From Panaeolus papilionaceus (lineage: Eukaryota; Basidiomycota; Agaricomycetes; Agaricales): DNA of 64,000 nt. The notes beneath the pieces are model-generated. The model did not search any database. It saw only the letters and a list, made by a program, of their open reading frames with translations, and was not told the origin of the DNA. Position 1 is the stretch's first letter; every line of letters starts with the position of its first letter. Of the stretch, positions 24,601 through 36,631 are shown one piece after another. The position numbers were made by a program, and so were the translations under genes. Where the stretch lies: contig JADNRZ010000012.1 in assembly GCA_015501605.1 (NCBI GenBank), positions 868,001 to 932,000 of the forward strand, in the 5' to 3' direction.

Positions 24601-25480
24601 TTTTCTCCCTCGTGAAATCAAGAAGGTTTTTTTTGGGTTGTATGGCATGGAATGAAAAGAATACGCAGAGTGAATGAGAACGAGGATAAGGATGAGAACA
24701 AGAATGGGAATAAGAGCGAGAAGTGTTCGGCTTATGTTCTTTTCTAATTGTGTGGAGGAGTGGATTGTGAAAAGCCAAAGTTGGATGCAGGTGGGTTGTG
24801 GGTGGGTATGCATAGTCTCCCGTAGTCGGACCACGACAATAAATTGGGGGTGGTGTATGCAAGGTGTGAGGGCTTTATTCTTCATTCAATTATAATAATT
24901 CCCAATGGTTGGTGGTCATTGCTCTCTACCCGGTCGTCACTTGGAATAAAGTCCAGATTACTAACTGATAAAACGTTGACGAATCCAGCCTGAGCAAGTC
25001 GACCAAGGTCGTTGAACACAGGGGTAATGGTGAGTATATGCGCTTCCTACAGACTTTCTTGTAGGTCGCATGACTCGTATGTTTTTCTATACCGGCACAT
25101 TTAAACTTTTTCAACCGGAATCCAGGTGACTTTAAACTGATACATACCTTCGTTACTGGAAAATTTTGGTGTGTCTGAGGTTGAAGTATAGAACGACGCT
25201 TCTGCGCAAGCGGGCCCGGCCATTGAATTCGGTGCCATCCGTATTTTCCCTTTGACTTTCTCTCTCATGACCCATCCCTTTTACCTATCAAACCTCTTTT
25301 ACTTTGATGTTAACGTTTTCAATTACTCTAGATGCGGTAAATCTCAAACTCGAGGAGGTCGTCAAATCCTTCAAGTTGATTTTGACGTTTCCAGTCAGAA
25401 TAAAAGTCATTAATTACCAGATTTAGATCCATTTTATATCGGGAAATGTATCATATTGATATCCAGGCATGCTGTAGGAC
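24601..25480. other. Intergenic region downstream of NACHT 3
   Basis: No gene recognised. AT-rich with scattered short frames that have no splice partners. It separates the AA9 relic duplication from the stop codon of NACHT 3. Confidence 0.5.
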
Positions 25481-28327
25481 CTAGTAAAAATAATCGACGA
25501 GATGGTCGTAAATGTGACGCTCGTCTGGGACAAAGTCTGAAGCCGAAGTCACAGGGTCAATTGTCGTCCGGGCCACGAACTGTGCAGGGATAGCAGAAGT
25601 GTCCGAAATGTTGTCGTCGGCGGTTTTGCGTATGTAGTACAGCTGCGCAGCAAATACGTCAGTAATGTTGAATAGGAAGACCAAGAAGTTAAATATAGAC
25701 CTACACGCATATAATTGTGAATGCCTTTTGATTTATAAGATGGACTATAACACATGAGATGCTCTGGCATTGGCGAGGAGTACCAACCAGGGAGCGCAAA
25801 CAACGGATGCGAGAACGAGCACAAAAGCTCTGTCCGTAATGCCGGATTGACCCTGATCTTGAGGAGCTCAATGTCATCTATGTCGGAGGCAACATGACCC
25901 GGGAAAAATATTTTTGAAATCCTTTCCAAAGTACACACTATGTCGGCTGACAGAGGACAGCGCTCCCATATAAAAGACTGGAGCACCCGTAAACGGCGAG
26001 CCACGACTTTTGCGCGCCACTTCTCGCCCTCGATTTCCTTCTGGCGGTCAAAAACAACCCGCACTTCGTTTGATTTGCTGGCCTCTTCGGACGGGTCGAG
26101 TCTAAGAAAAAAGGATGCTTGGCATCAGCATTCAGGTGATGGTGATCATGCAAAAATGGTTGAAATACGCACAGAAGTATGCACTGCTGCAGCCAGAATA
26201 GAACTGCATCTTGTACTTCAAATGATAAGTTGCGAAGAAATCCTTCTACTTGGAATGATTCTTCCTGGTTTCGTGCACTGGATTCCCAAAATTCAGAAAG
26301 CAGGTTGTTATGATCATGCCAGCTCGGTTCACCAAATTCTGTGCACAAGGGCTGGGGCAAATTATCACAGGATTGCGATACATCAGCTCCCAGGTGGTAG
26401 TGAAGGTCGGGAAATATTTGCCACCGTGACAGCCGAGGGACAGAAGCAATTTCTTGATCGTAAAGACCAGAGTCTATCACCCTGTCTTCAAACATTACAA
26501 GCAGTTGTCCCGGTATCCCTACACGTTCGAGCATCTGGCGATATTGTTCTCGCTTTCTTGAGACTGCTGGGGAAAAGGCGTTTGACAGATTGACGTCGAT
26601 TATGGTAAACAGAGATTCAGCGCGTTGGAATAGAGTGTAGCCATGTCCTTGGGCAAGGCTGCTAAGGATCTCATGCATAACACCGTTGTGCAAGGAGTCC
26701 CAGCGAACCAGTTGCTTCCGTATTTTATCGGTGTAGGTCTGGAGTCGAGACGCCTTAGTTTGGAGAACTGTCAAGAAACAGTATGTGACGTAGTGCCTAT
26801 CTGAGGCGTCTGAATCCATAATCATTGATTAACCATTTCGAAGTTAGGACCTTTAAGCTCAACTTTAGGAATGGGCGACTCACGGCTGATTTTCTGGAGC
26901 GCCAATTCTGTGATGTCCTGGTCGAATTGTTGCACATTAATGTAAAACTCCTGCGACCTCCTGGCTGCAGAAACTCAACAAGTGATGCATGATGAAATAG
27001 GGTGGGATCGGGGTCCCTAAAGTTGGGTCCAAACAATATGGAAGATTCGGAATTCCTTCGATACATCAGGCCAGTGGAACCACAAGTCATGATCGAGTGC
27101 AGATCAATCAAAAGTGTGTCCACAGAGCAGGGGAGGGAATAAAGTTTATTAAGTATTCCTCGAGCCTCCCCTCATCAAAGCGACCATAGAAGGACAGCGT
27201 AGCAAGTTGGTACCCAAGTAATCGACGCACAAAGTCGGGGTATGTGGTCCGCTTTAAGATGTAAAGATACAATACATCCAACTCCGCATATGGTTGGTCC
27301 TCCTGGGGAACGGCATTTTGCAAAACTGCTTCAAGTCTACTGACGGGATTATGCCGTAGATCCTTGATATACTTCATAATAGTTGAAGCGTATACAAACA
27401 GGCCATTAGCGCGCTGAACTATCTCCTCCAGAAACGGTGGCGGTGGCCAGTTAGCTGGAATCTTTCCTCTAAATGGGTGCGACTGTCGAAGCATGGTAGT
27501 TTCGTCCTTCAAGAACAGGTAGATGTTGTGGTCACTGTCGCAATGGTCTAGGAGCACAATTCTGCGAAGCAACTGTCGATGTTCTGCTTCTGCAGTGGCA
27601 AACCATGTGCTAATCAGCACCTCTGGTCGGCTGGTAAGGAAAACCGAAAAGGGGAAGATATCCTGATGTCTGACAAGCGTAGCAATGGCTTCAAGAACCT
27701 GTTTCTGGCCGGTTTCGTCCTCACATTCGTCGAGACTATCAACAACAATAATCTTGGGCTTTGAAAGACTATCGTCGTTCGCTCCATCGCGGTTGAGCTG
27801 CGACAAAGGATCGAAGATGAGTGCGACAACCTGCTCCGGGAGAGTCAAGTCAAACACAGAGGGCCTGGCCAGGATGACCTGTTCGACGTAGTGTCGTAGA
27901 TCAGGGATTGATTCAGTGAGCTGATAGGCAATTGTCGTGACAAAACGTCCTTCATGACCACGGTGACTGTCTGCAGGCGCTGTTCTCGAAAAGAAGAAGG
28001 ATGCGGCTAGATTGGAATGTGCACGCAGTCGCTCGCATGTGGTCCGTGCAACCGCAGACTTGCCTGACCCCGCTGAGCCATAAAGCCACATAATGTCGGG
28101 CGAGCCATCATCTACCCATTTCTGAGTCATGTTGAGTAGTCCAGTCCTTGTGTTGGGGTGACATTTCGGTGGATCGTAACGATCCCTGGAGTTATACGCT
28201 GCAGCTGGTGATGAGTTCTGGTAGAGCTTTTGTATTCCTAAGGATATTTCAGACATGTGTGCGCAATTGTGTGCTAGCGGATTGTACCTTCAAGTCCTTG
28301 GTTCTGATACGTGTGGTGCGACAAACT
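25481..28327 (-). pseudogene. NACHT/STAND NTPase 3 with two frameshifts
   Basis: Third member of the array and the nearest relative of NACHT 1. Exon 28288-28327 (TYQNQGLE) splices into GIQKLYQNSSPAAAYNSRDR. Walker A is LYGSAGSGKSAVART; Walker B is KIIVVDSLDEC; FSVFLTSRPEVLISTWF follows. The frame closes at 27108 (TGA), but the expected sequence continues one frame over (CSVDTLLIDLHSIM ... LFHHASLVEFL), then shifts again near 26955 into RRSQEFYINVQQFD. Both shifts fall inside segments that align with NACHT 1, so they look like single-base indels rather than introns. Downstream exons are open again through SFIWERCPLSADIV and ALPGWYSSPMPEHL to a stop at 25481. It has one copy of the winged-helix-like module, where NACHT 1 has two. 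The 5' end beyond 28327 was not resolved; the ATG at 28256 lies in an intron. Sequencing error could mimic the damage. Confidence 0.7.
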
Positions 28328-29700
28328 AAAATGCGCGTGGTTGAGAATCATTTTGTCATGGTGACTAACTTACATCGCACGATGCGAGTATGGGACAGCT
28401 ATAAGACACATTTAATTTTATCATCAGCTAGTCCAATTCCAGTAAAGGTATACTTGCCATTGTCGATGCTTCGTCCGTCGCCGGTCGGATAGATGGATGG
28501 GCCACATGTGAGCAAGAACTGCCAGTGGAGGCTACAAGGAATCAATAAGTTGGCTCAATCAGCGTCTCTGCCTCTACTCACCAATGAGCGCTCTGGACCT
28601 GGTATTCGAAGAAGAATTTGAAGTTGGGCTCAAGAGATAGGGCTGAGCCATAGAGGGAAGCACGAGAGAACGGAAATGCGAGGGAGGCCGAGAGAGCAAG
28701 GAAGTCAAAAGACAACCGTGCTCAAGCGCTGTGGCTGTGCACGGCGACATACGTTAAATATTAAAATAAGCAGCAGCACTGCGTACGAGCCTCAAACGCA
28801 TCGCTCAAATGCACTTTGGTTTCCTTGCACAAACTGCAAGTTGGGATATTATTTAAAATTCAATTCACTTAGAGCCTGTTGACGAAACTTGGGATTTTAT
28901 TTACCTTACCCCAGGGAACAGGTTATTCAGTTGTTATTTTCAAATACATTAAAAATTAACAGTCTCCAGGAATACTACTAACTAGCTGTCCGTCATTGGC
29001 GCATCAGGGATCAAAAAAAATATGAAGCTTTGAGGTTTTGTATTCTTATATTATGAAAGGAGCACACGAATTGCACAGATTAAAATGAGATGGCGACAGT
29101 ATATGTTCCGTATTTTACATCTAACAATTTGCAGTACCAGAAGCTGGTTGCGCAATTTTGAGCATGCCGATGCGCACCCCGAAGTATCAAACTTCGTACT
29201 ACTTATATACAGGGAAGTTGCCCGAATTTCATGTCTACATTGCAAAGAATCTGTGCCTTTATCCAATTGTTCTCTCCCTTAGTATTCACAGGTGCGTGCT
29301 ACATGATGTGTACTCAATCTCACCTCTATAAGCAAAAAATGTATTATTAAGTCTAAAACTGAACTCAATGAGTGTAGGTGCCAAATCCAATTCCCCTTGA
29401 AGAAATAATGCACGAAAACAACAGAAAACAAATGCATTCGAGCGCCGCGTTCGAGGCGCGTTCAGTAGTGCTGGTGCTTATCAAACATATGTAGCCGTGC
29501 ACAGCCACACTAAAGCCTTTGCCAGTTCCGCTACATACACGGTGTCAAAACTTGACGAAGTCCAAAAACGGGGGAGCAGACACGAGCGTAAGGGAGTGGG
29601 AAGGAGCCTGCAAACACTAGGCGTTCGTGCAGAAAAAGAAGAGGAAGCTTTCCGCATCTGTGTCAGACGGGAAATAAGTAGAGTCTCACTGGTGATACCA
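28328..29700. other. Intergenic region between NACHT 3 and the small-gene array
   Basis: Probably holds the unresolved 5' exon(s) and promoter of NACHT 3 in its first 300 bp. The remainder shows no recognisable gene, only AT-rich sequence with short frames. Confidence 0.45.
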
Positions 29701-29749
29701 GCACTCTCTGAGGATGGACTGGGCTTGGACTAGGCTTTAGTCAAAGCGA

Positions 29750-30059
29750 GTCGAACTTCCCTATCACTGTTTCAAACACGTTCATTATAGCACCCACAAA
29801 CACAAAACCAAGGGCAATGTTCCCCGTCCGACCCCATTTTCCTCATGCCTTCATTCAATCGAAGAAGCACGACCATTAACCGGCTCCCATGAATACACTT
29901 ATCCTGCACCCACATTCCGCCTCACATCACACGGACATACATGCGCATACACTCGCATTATAAAACCCATGACCATCTCCATTATGGATCCCCACATCTC
30001 ACCCCAACCCTCCCACCACACGTTCACAGTCTAATACACGGAACGGAACGTCTTTTGGG
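29750..30059 (+). promoter_or_regulatory. Conserved promoter/leader of array gene A, TATA at 29959-29965
   Basis: About 300 bp upstream of copy A recur upstream of copies B and C, and in eroded form upstream of D, E and F. They include CACCCACAAACACAAAA, a segment ATTCAATCGAAGAAGCACGA, GCATTATAAAACCCATGACC and CTCCCACCACACGTTC. TATAAAA lies 101 bp before the proposed ATG. A transcription start about 30 bp after the TATA box would fall near ATTATGGATCC, so that upstream ATG is unlikely to be the main start. Confidence 0.65.
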
Positions 30060-30807
30060 ATGGTTAGGATTTGCTCTTATATTCTCTTTCTTTTCGCTTT
30101 ATCTTGTTAAGATATCGTTAATTGATCGTGATCGTACTGACCTTGCATATTATGTAGTTACCGATTGAAGCATTCTTTCATCCATACCACAACGACCCCG
30201 GCCTGGCGTTTACCTATGACCGCTCTAAACCGGCACCGACTAACTTCAAGAGCCTCTGGATGGCACTTGGATTCCCGTTCAACCGCACCATTCGAGTATT
30301 CGATGAGGAGTTCCAGGCATTGCAGGACAAGTTCAATAGGTCCCTAATTGATCAGTTCAACCAACTATATGGTATGCGGGACAATATCGCTGGATGGCAA
30401 GAATTATGTCGAATTACTGGGACACGCAACCCACCCCCAACCATCGGGGAGTGTCAGGCTGTGAGTCAGCTCTTTTACCAGACATTCTCCCAAGCGCTCA
30501 GTGAACAATGTTCCTTACCCGTTCTCCCTTTTATTAGATCATGAAGGAGACACATGTCAATTTGGTTGACCTGACCGAGTGGATAGGAGACAAGGACTCG
30601 GAGTTTGTGACGGTGTTCGCGGACGTCGAATCGCTGAGAGACTACTCGTTCGACAACAACAAAGTCTTTCCAAGAAGGGAGCTCCACGCTGGGGATGTGT
30701 TAAGGTTCTTTTTGCGAAAACTCTCTGCGCATGGGGGAGTTGGTTCTGGTCAGAGAGCTGGGAAAAAAAGGGTTCGAACCAAGCGTCAAACGGGTTCTCG
30801 TCGTTAG
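30060..30807 (+). CDS. Array gene A: small uncharacterised fungal protein ('DQFN-YG / THVNLVDL' family)
   Basis: Function unknown. Exons 30060-30062, 30158-30460 and 30538-30807 give about 191 aa. The first exon is proposed to be just the ATG in GGGATG|GTTAGG, a site kept in all six copies; MDPHISPQPSHHTF at 29993 is an alternative upstream start. Exon 2 reads LPIEAFFHPYHNDPG..., then a charged helical stretch ending in SLIDQFNQLYGMRDN and GWQELCRITGT. Exon 3 opens with IMKETHVNLVDLTEWIGD, continues VTVFADVESLRDY and KVFPRRELHAGDVLRFFLR, and ends in a basic Arg/Lys-rich tail. The pattern fits a family of uncharacterised proteins I recall from many filamentous fungi, usually single genes of this size. 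No signal peptide, membrane segment or catalytic motif is seen. This is the only intact plus-strand copy, divergent to the GMC oxidoreductase's end. Confidence 0.75.
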
Positions 30808-31101
30808 TCGAAAATATTCTTGCAGTTGTATAAACAGTTGAATTCATATCATAGTTAAATCCCCCCTCTAATCTACCTGCATTATCAACCTGGTATGGAC
30901 CACCACAAAACAAATCCATATCTTGCAACATTATCAACACACGCTCAACTATACATCGTTAGCTAACAGTCCGTCATAAAAAGGTTCGTATCCCAATGAA
31001 AACATTAGTCCATCATCCTCGTCACCCCAACCCTCCCCTTTACTTCCCCTCTCTTCTCTCCTCTTCTCGCCCTCCCGGGTCCCTAAATACTCGTCCTACA
31101 C
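30808..31101. other. Short convergent gap between array gene A and the GMC oxidoreductase
   Basis: About 290 bp between two convergent stop codons. Pyrimidine-rich on the plus strand (31020-31080). No gene or terminator motif recognised. Confidence 0.5.
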
Positions 31102-34052
31102 CTAAGGCCAGCTCGCCTTAATCATATCCGCCGCCTTCTCCGCAACCCCATAAAGCGTCGCCGACAAATGCGCGCTAATCTGCATCGGCATCATCGACGC
31201 ATCTACAACTCTCACATTCGTCGTGTCGTATACCTTGAGTTGGGCGTTGACCACACCTACACGTATGATTAGATATAGAGACAGACATTAGAGATATGAA
31301 TGGAAGGATGAGTGGAATCGAAACGCACCTCCAAGTCCACGCCTCATCATCGACGCCGTACCCACAGGATGCGCAACAGCCACAAACTCATTCTTAATCC
31401 ACGTCTTCCACGCCGCGTCCGTGCCTCGTTGGGCATTATCTGGGACCTTGGTCGTCCCGGGGAAGGTTTCACCAGCGGAGAGTGATCTAGAGCGTTGGGG
31501 TTAGTGCCAATCGAAACGAAGATATAACTCGAGGGAATCGAGATGTAGCACGAAAGAGAAAATCAAGACGTACTTCATCGAACCAGAACTCAACAATTTC
31601 CTAGTCAACCTCGCTCCAGCGACTTGAACGTCGAGATCAACGTCTGCGCTGAAATAATTGACAGAGACTTTGGGTTTGACGAATGGATCTGTGGTCTGTG
31701 GATCGATTCGAAGGGAGGGTTGGTTAGTATCCGCAACAATAACGATTTCCTAGATATGGTGATTCGGAGGAAACGAAAAAGCGAAGAGGGAAATGCGATC
31801 GAAGATTGAACGGGTTCGATGTTTTTTTCGAACACTTTTCGACCGTGTCGACCCAGTTCGACGATTCGAACGCCACCCTCGGAAATACGCCAACACAACG
31901 CAGAGCGAGGAATCAAGCCTAACAAACTCCACAGTCGAAACACTTACAGTAATCCTAACACTTCCCCTACTAAAAGGCAACAAATTCCACATGAGAACAC
32001 CAAGGGTACTATCGACAACCATTCAATCTAAATCCAAAACGAACAGAAAGAGTAGAACTCACTCGGGATATCCCGTATTCGAAAACATCTCAACCAACGG
32101 AGCTACGTGTCACATTTCATCAGCACCCACCCATCACCTCACCCCAAACTCTAAAACCCACTCACCATTCCTATCCAAAATCAAACCCCCCTGCACACCC
32201 AACAACACCTCCATCGCAGCCTTACTCACCCCTCCCCCATTCGCCGCCGCCACATCCGCCCACGCACCAATCGACGCCCTGATGCGGTTCGCAACAGCCG
32301 TCGAGTTCGACCCGAAGAGCTGATACATGTTCGGGAAGGCGATGACGTTGGAGGGCCCACGGCCGCCGGGGTTGAAGCCGTTGGATTTGGCGCCGAGGGT
32401 GGACATTGTCTAGAAGATGAATTGGAAGGCGTGGGGTGATGAGCATTCTTAGAGTTGGGTGTGGAGAGTGTGACGATGATACGTACCTGCTCTTGTAAAT
32501 TCCTTCCTACACCTTTCAAATCCACCCTCGTCTGAATTCCAAGCGGGTTCAAAATGGCACTATCTCCAATTCCCGAGAGTTGAAGAAGCGCAGGGGTCTA
32601 CCAATTATACGCATCAACGTCCAGTCAAACCCACCCAGCACAATCACAAATCACGCACCTGAATCGCACCAGCAGCAACAATCACTTCCCTCCTCGCAAA
32701 CGCCGTATACCTCGTCCCGCCACCACTCGCCGGCGCAAACTCAATCCCCGAAGCCGTAACCGGGATTCCACCCGCCTTGAACGTGATCTTGGTAACGAAA
32801 TGCCTCGTCAGCGTCGTCCATTTCGTTCGAACGCTTTCGACGGGGGTGAGATAGGCTTGGATGGATGAGGAGCGGTGGTCAGAGTCGTGCCAGTTGATGG
32901 ACTGAGTATATGCGTGAATTAGGGTTTTATTTAGAGTGAGTTGATAGGACACAGGGAGCTAGACTCACAAGAGGCGTGAATGAAACGCAGTTAGGCGTGC
33001 CGCCGTTCAAGTCCTTATAAAGATTGATTCCGGTCAAGTTGACCATAGTTTGAGCGAATGCTTTTTGCTGTGGGCCTCCGTACATCTGGTTGGGGAATGT
33101 AACCTGACATATTGCGTAACATATACAGCATGTTAGTTGACAGACGAGGGTGAGATAGAGTAAGGACGAACCTGAACAGGACCTGAGAAGCCATGATAGG
33201 AATTGATGGACTGCGCGCCTTTGGAGGCTTGATCAGCATTGGGAGGCGAGAATGTTTCGGACTGTGAATCAATAGGAATTAGTACTTAGGTTGGAATCAA
33301 TAGATGGCGAAAAAGATCCGAAGAGGAAGTTTTCGGGATGTTATGGTAGAAATTTAGTGATAGAAACAACAGTGGAGAAACGCATCCAATGATCAACGTT
33401 TTGAATGTTAACATGGAATATTGAATATCACCATGAATGGGGAGAAAATTTTGACCACCGTACCTTTCGCATATAATTCCATAAACCCTGCCAATTCCAA
33501 CCCGCTCCCGACTCGGATGGTTCGAGCAACGTCGTCCACGCATCGTATTGCGCGTTCAACCCACGCGTGTATGCGGCTCCGTTGATAGATGCTAAATGAC
33601 AGGTGTGTTGGTTAACTTCAAGGTCGTAAAGCACGAAGAAATGGACGAACTTCCACCGCCCAATGTCTTTCCACTATTATAAAATCAAGTCGTTTCAGCG
33701 AGCTCATCATAAGTAAGGAGAACCAAAACACACACCCGAGAATTCCCCTCCCTTGATCAGTTGGCCAACTCCACGTCAGCTCTGAATTAAACGCCTCGCC
33801 ATATCTGTAAATATCATACACTCTCGGATCCTTCCTGTCATCTCCGCCAATCTCAACCATCAACACGGTGACCGCCGAGTTCTCTGCGAGACGCGCCGCG
33901 ACGGTTGTTCCAGCGAGACCCCCGCCTACGACGATGTAATCGTAGGTTTTACCGTTGACATTGGTGGGTGAGGATGTTACTGCCCCAAGTGTAGCGGTAA
34001 TGAGTGAGAGAAGGATTATGGGGAGGAGCTTGAGGTGAAGGAGGTTCGACAT
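31102..34052 (-). CDS. Secreted GMC oxidoreductase (AA3-like, FAD-dependent)
   Basis: Flavoenzyme of the glucose-methanol-choline family, extracellular, probably oxidising alcohols or sugars and supplying H2O2 or electrons to partners such as peroxidases and AA9 enzymes. A signal peptide (MSNLLHLKLLPIILLSLITA) precedes the FAD-binding motif YDYIVVGGGLAGTTVAARLA. Next come the second GMC segment (GGGSSINGAAYTRG, joined across an intron) and REVIVAAGAIQTPALLQLSG. The C-terminus has the active-site pair: His in VAVAHPVGTASM and His in VVDASMMPMQISAHLSATLY. About a dozen exons join in frame. One intron (about 31705-31950) is unusually long, near 245 nt. Full family length of about 600 aa. Whether it is an aryl-alcohol oxidase, a glucose dehydrogenase or another type cannot be decided from motifs. 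A relic of a near relative sits at 45.8-46.2 kb. Confidence 0.88.
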
Positions 34053-34770
34053 GGTGAGTCTGTGAGGTTTAGGTGGATGAATGCGGGGGCGGGGAAGGAA
34101 GGAACCCTGGAGAAGATCCGTTGACGTTGTGTAAGTTGCCTTTATAGAATTGGAAAGTTATGCAACATGTCCATCATCTCATGCAGGGTTCGTTGCGACC
34201 ATGAATGACGCAAAGGTAAGAGGTAATTAAATTTGAATTGATCCTGTCTTTGTTGTGCTGCGGTGAGTCTCAAGCGGGATGATATTCGGAGGGGAATAGA
34301 GTCTTGTGCGGAAGAGAACGAAAGAGCGTCGGACGTTGGTTTGGTGGATGGTCGTAGAAGGCATTCAACTGCCCAGGGATTCGATGGAGGTGACAAAACA
34401 AAACAATGACAAATACATCGATTTTCAAATTTTCACATTCAACGAAAGCAGGGTTATCCTGCAATGCTGCCTTCGTCTATCTGTCACCTCACCTTCCTCG
34501 TAACGTATTATCGATCGCCACTCACTACATATCATTCCTCATGACGGTGAGTACCACAAAGCTTATGCTATCATGAGCAACGGTGGATTCGTGCGTGTCT
34601 CTTACTCCGATGAACCACTTGTGAACGACCGCTTCATTTTAACATCCCCCATATAGCTTTCGATATTGAAGAGTGAATAGACACAGAGAACAAGGCGAAG
34701 CCTTATCGGAATAGTAAGCATTGGTTCCAGATTGTTCTGCAGTACTGTTTCAACTATGTCGAATTTTACT
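34053..34770. other. Intergenic region upstream of the GMC gene
   Basis: Holds the GMC promoter at the left and the 3' flank of array gene B at the right. Short frames on both strands show no family features. Confidence 0.5.
34140..34146 (-). promoter_or_regulatory. TATA box of the GMC oxidoreductase gene
   Basis: The minus strand reads CCAATTCTATAAAGG, giving TATAAAG about 90 bp before the ATG with a CCAAT just ahead of it. Position and context suit a core promoter. Confidence 0.5.
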
Positions 34771-35504
34771 CTACCTACGCGCATTCCCTCGACGTCTAGT
34801 TCTAACACGCCTTTTCCGAACTGGGGGCCCAAACTCCGACCGTTGCGCACCACGAATCCTTCTCAAGAAAAATTCGAGCACGTCTCCGGCATGGATCACA
34901 CCTCGTGGAAAGACCTTGCCTTCCTTGAATGAGTACGTGGCTAAATCTTCCAACGTTTCGAATACGTCTACAGTTGGCGTGTTCTCATCCCCTATCCACT
35001 CCGTTAAGTCTATCAAGTTAACCTGCGTTATCTTCATGATCTACAAAATGGATTAAGAGACGAAGTAAGTTGGCACTTCGGTCATCCTGCTGGCAACAAA
35101 TAGTTACTCACGGCTTTGCATGCTTCAATGTCGTTCGGGGGATCGGCAGTTCCTGTAATCCGACATATATCCTGCCATCCTTCAATGTTGTCATCCTTCC
35201 CATACAATTCGTTGAACTGATCCACGAGTGCCCTATTGTATTTTTTCCTCAACTTCTTCAAACCCTTCTTTACAGCAGGATCTTCCGATTTGGACGATAA
35301 CCCTCGTGCAGCACACAGACGCCTGAAGTTGGCGGGCGCTGAATGCGACGGAGGTGGAGCGTATGTGAATGGTGCCCTTGAGTCTGTCTCGTATCGACGG
35401 AAGAATCTTTCAATCGGCAACTATACGAAAAAGTTAGTAGAGGCATTCATAGCATGCAAGGAAAACGAAGCGGGGGTGTAAGTAAAAGGGCAATTCCTAA
35501 CCAT
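34771..35504 (-). CDS. Array gene B: small uncharacterised fungal protein
   Basis: Exons 35502-35504 (ATG alone), 35112-35420 and 34771-35040 give about 193 aa. Exon 2: LPIERFFRRYETDSRAPFTY, then KKYNRALVDQFNELYGKDDN and GWQDICRITGTADPP. Exon 3: IMKITQVNLIDLTEWIGDEN, FETLEDLATYSFKEGKVF, IHAGDVLEFFLRR, and a strongly basic tail (RKRRVRTRRRGNARR). Both introns are short with good GTGAGT or GTTAGG donors and AG acceptors; the frame is intact. It pairs most closely with copy D (KYNRALVDQFNELYGK, ITGTADPPN). The basic tail could bind nucleic acid or act as a nuclear signal; that is inference. Confidence 0.75.
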
Positions 35505-35598
35505 CCCAAAAGACGTTCTGTTCCGTTTATTACACCTTGAACGTGTGGTGGGAGGGTTGGGGTGAGATGTGGGGATCCATAATGGAGGTGGTCATGGG

Positions 35599-35605
35599 TT
35601 TTATA
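35599..35605 (-). promoter_or_regulatory. TATA box of array gene B
   Basis: TATAAAA on the minus strand in the shared context GCATTATAAAACCCATGACC, 101 bp before the proposed ATG at 35504. Confidence 0.6.
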
Positions 35606-35829
35606 ATGCGAGTGTAAGTATGCGCATGTATGAAATGAGGCGGAATGTGGGTGCAGGATTATTGTATTCGTGGGAGCCAAGCAATGGTCGTGCTTCTCCG
35701 ATTGAATGACCGCATGAGACAAATGGGGTCGGATAGGAAACAGCGTCCTTGTTTTTGTGTTTGTGGGCGCTATGATGGACGGGCTTGAAACAGACAAAAA
35801 TGTGAAGTTCGACTTGGTTTGAGTAACGG

Positions 35830-36300
35830 TTACTCCAAAACCTAGTCCACACTAAGTACTGTCGTCAAGAGTGAGGCTAGAGATTGATAATCCGGGTAAG
35901 TGTACTACGTAAGTCGAGTCGAAGAGGACATAGGTATCCTTATCATCGTGAAGCATATTGAAAAAGACACAAATATACATACAACTATTACAAGGTATAC
36001 GTATCTCTTTGTTACCCATAGTACTCATGGAACTTATCGGCTATATATATGTTATAATAATCGGATACGTAAGTTTCTGCCCGCAGTGAGAGTGCTCATA
36101 ATAGTCATATGGACTGAATGCTCGTTCGCGATTCTACTTTAACGTCGATCAAAACCAATTCCAAGCCTATAACTTGGCCGCTCCGTCTCTCCGCCATTAG
36201 GCTCGACGCGAGGGGTTGGAAGAGGCACAGTTCGATTTTGGCGTTGGCTCGCCTCTCCCTCATGAGGCTCGATTTGACGTTTTGATTCACATGTAAGACG
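35830..36300. repeat. Segmental duplicate, copy 1 (partner 39170-39600)
   Basis: About 450 bp match 39170-39600 in the same orientation, including AGTTTCTGCCCG-AGTGAG, TGGACTGAATGCTCG and ACTTTAACGTCGA. The right part is the 3' end of an array gene (see next entry), so the duplicated unit includes promoter flank, spacer and gene end. Confidence 0.75.
36118..36300 (-). pseudogene. Relic 3' end of an array gene (matches end of copy E)
   Basis: Aligns at nucleotide level with the last part of exon 3 of copy E (39441-39590): both carry ACTTTAACGTCGA-CAAAACC near the stop and GATTTTGGCGTTG further in. The rest of exon 3 and exon 2 are missing here, so this is a truncated remnant and marks a further, lost array member. 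Confidence 0.7.
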
Positions 36301-36631
36301 AACCTAAACTTCGTCCAGGTTCTTCCAGTATGTGGCTGACACACCGCTCGATACCTAACCGAATCATTGCATTGGATGATTAGACAAGAGCGCCTTGCAT
36401 ATCGATACACGGTCTGTGCAACATTTACATGTATGACCACATCGTCGTGACTACTTCAGTAAATTCTGTCAAGTCAAATCAAACTCGTCGTTTGAACTAC
36501 AGTGCTTCAGTGTTGGACAGAAATACCACAAAAGGTGTAGAGGCTGCCTTCGCATGTAAATTGCCTAAGCTAGTAATACTGAGTACCGGTGTATTTTCGA
36601 ACAGAGCTCAATGTTCAACATTCAATCCCAT

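Noticed and set aside
28240..28256. ATG at 28256 as start of NACHT 3
   Set aside because: It falls in an intron; the upstream exon (TYQNQGLE) splices directly before GIQKLYQN, as in NACHT 1.
29993..30040. MDPHISPQPSHHTF as N-terminus of the array genes
   Set aside because: It starts about 33 bp after the TATA box, at the likely transcription start, its donor (GTCTAA, GTGTAA, GTCTCA) is poor and variable, and the ATG is not kept in all copies.
31793..32323. 176-codon plus-strand frame
   Set aside because: Antisense to GMC exons and its long intron; peptide is Thr/Pro/Ser-rich noise.
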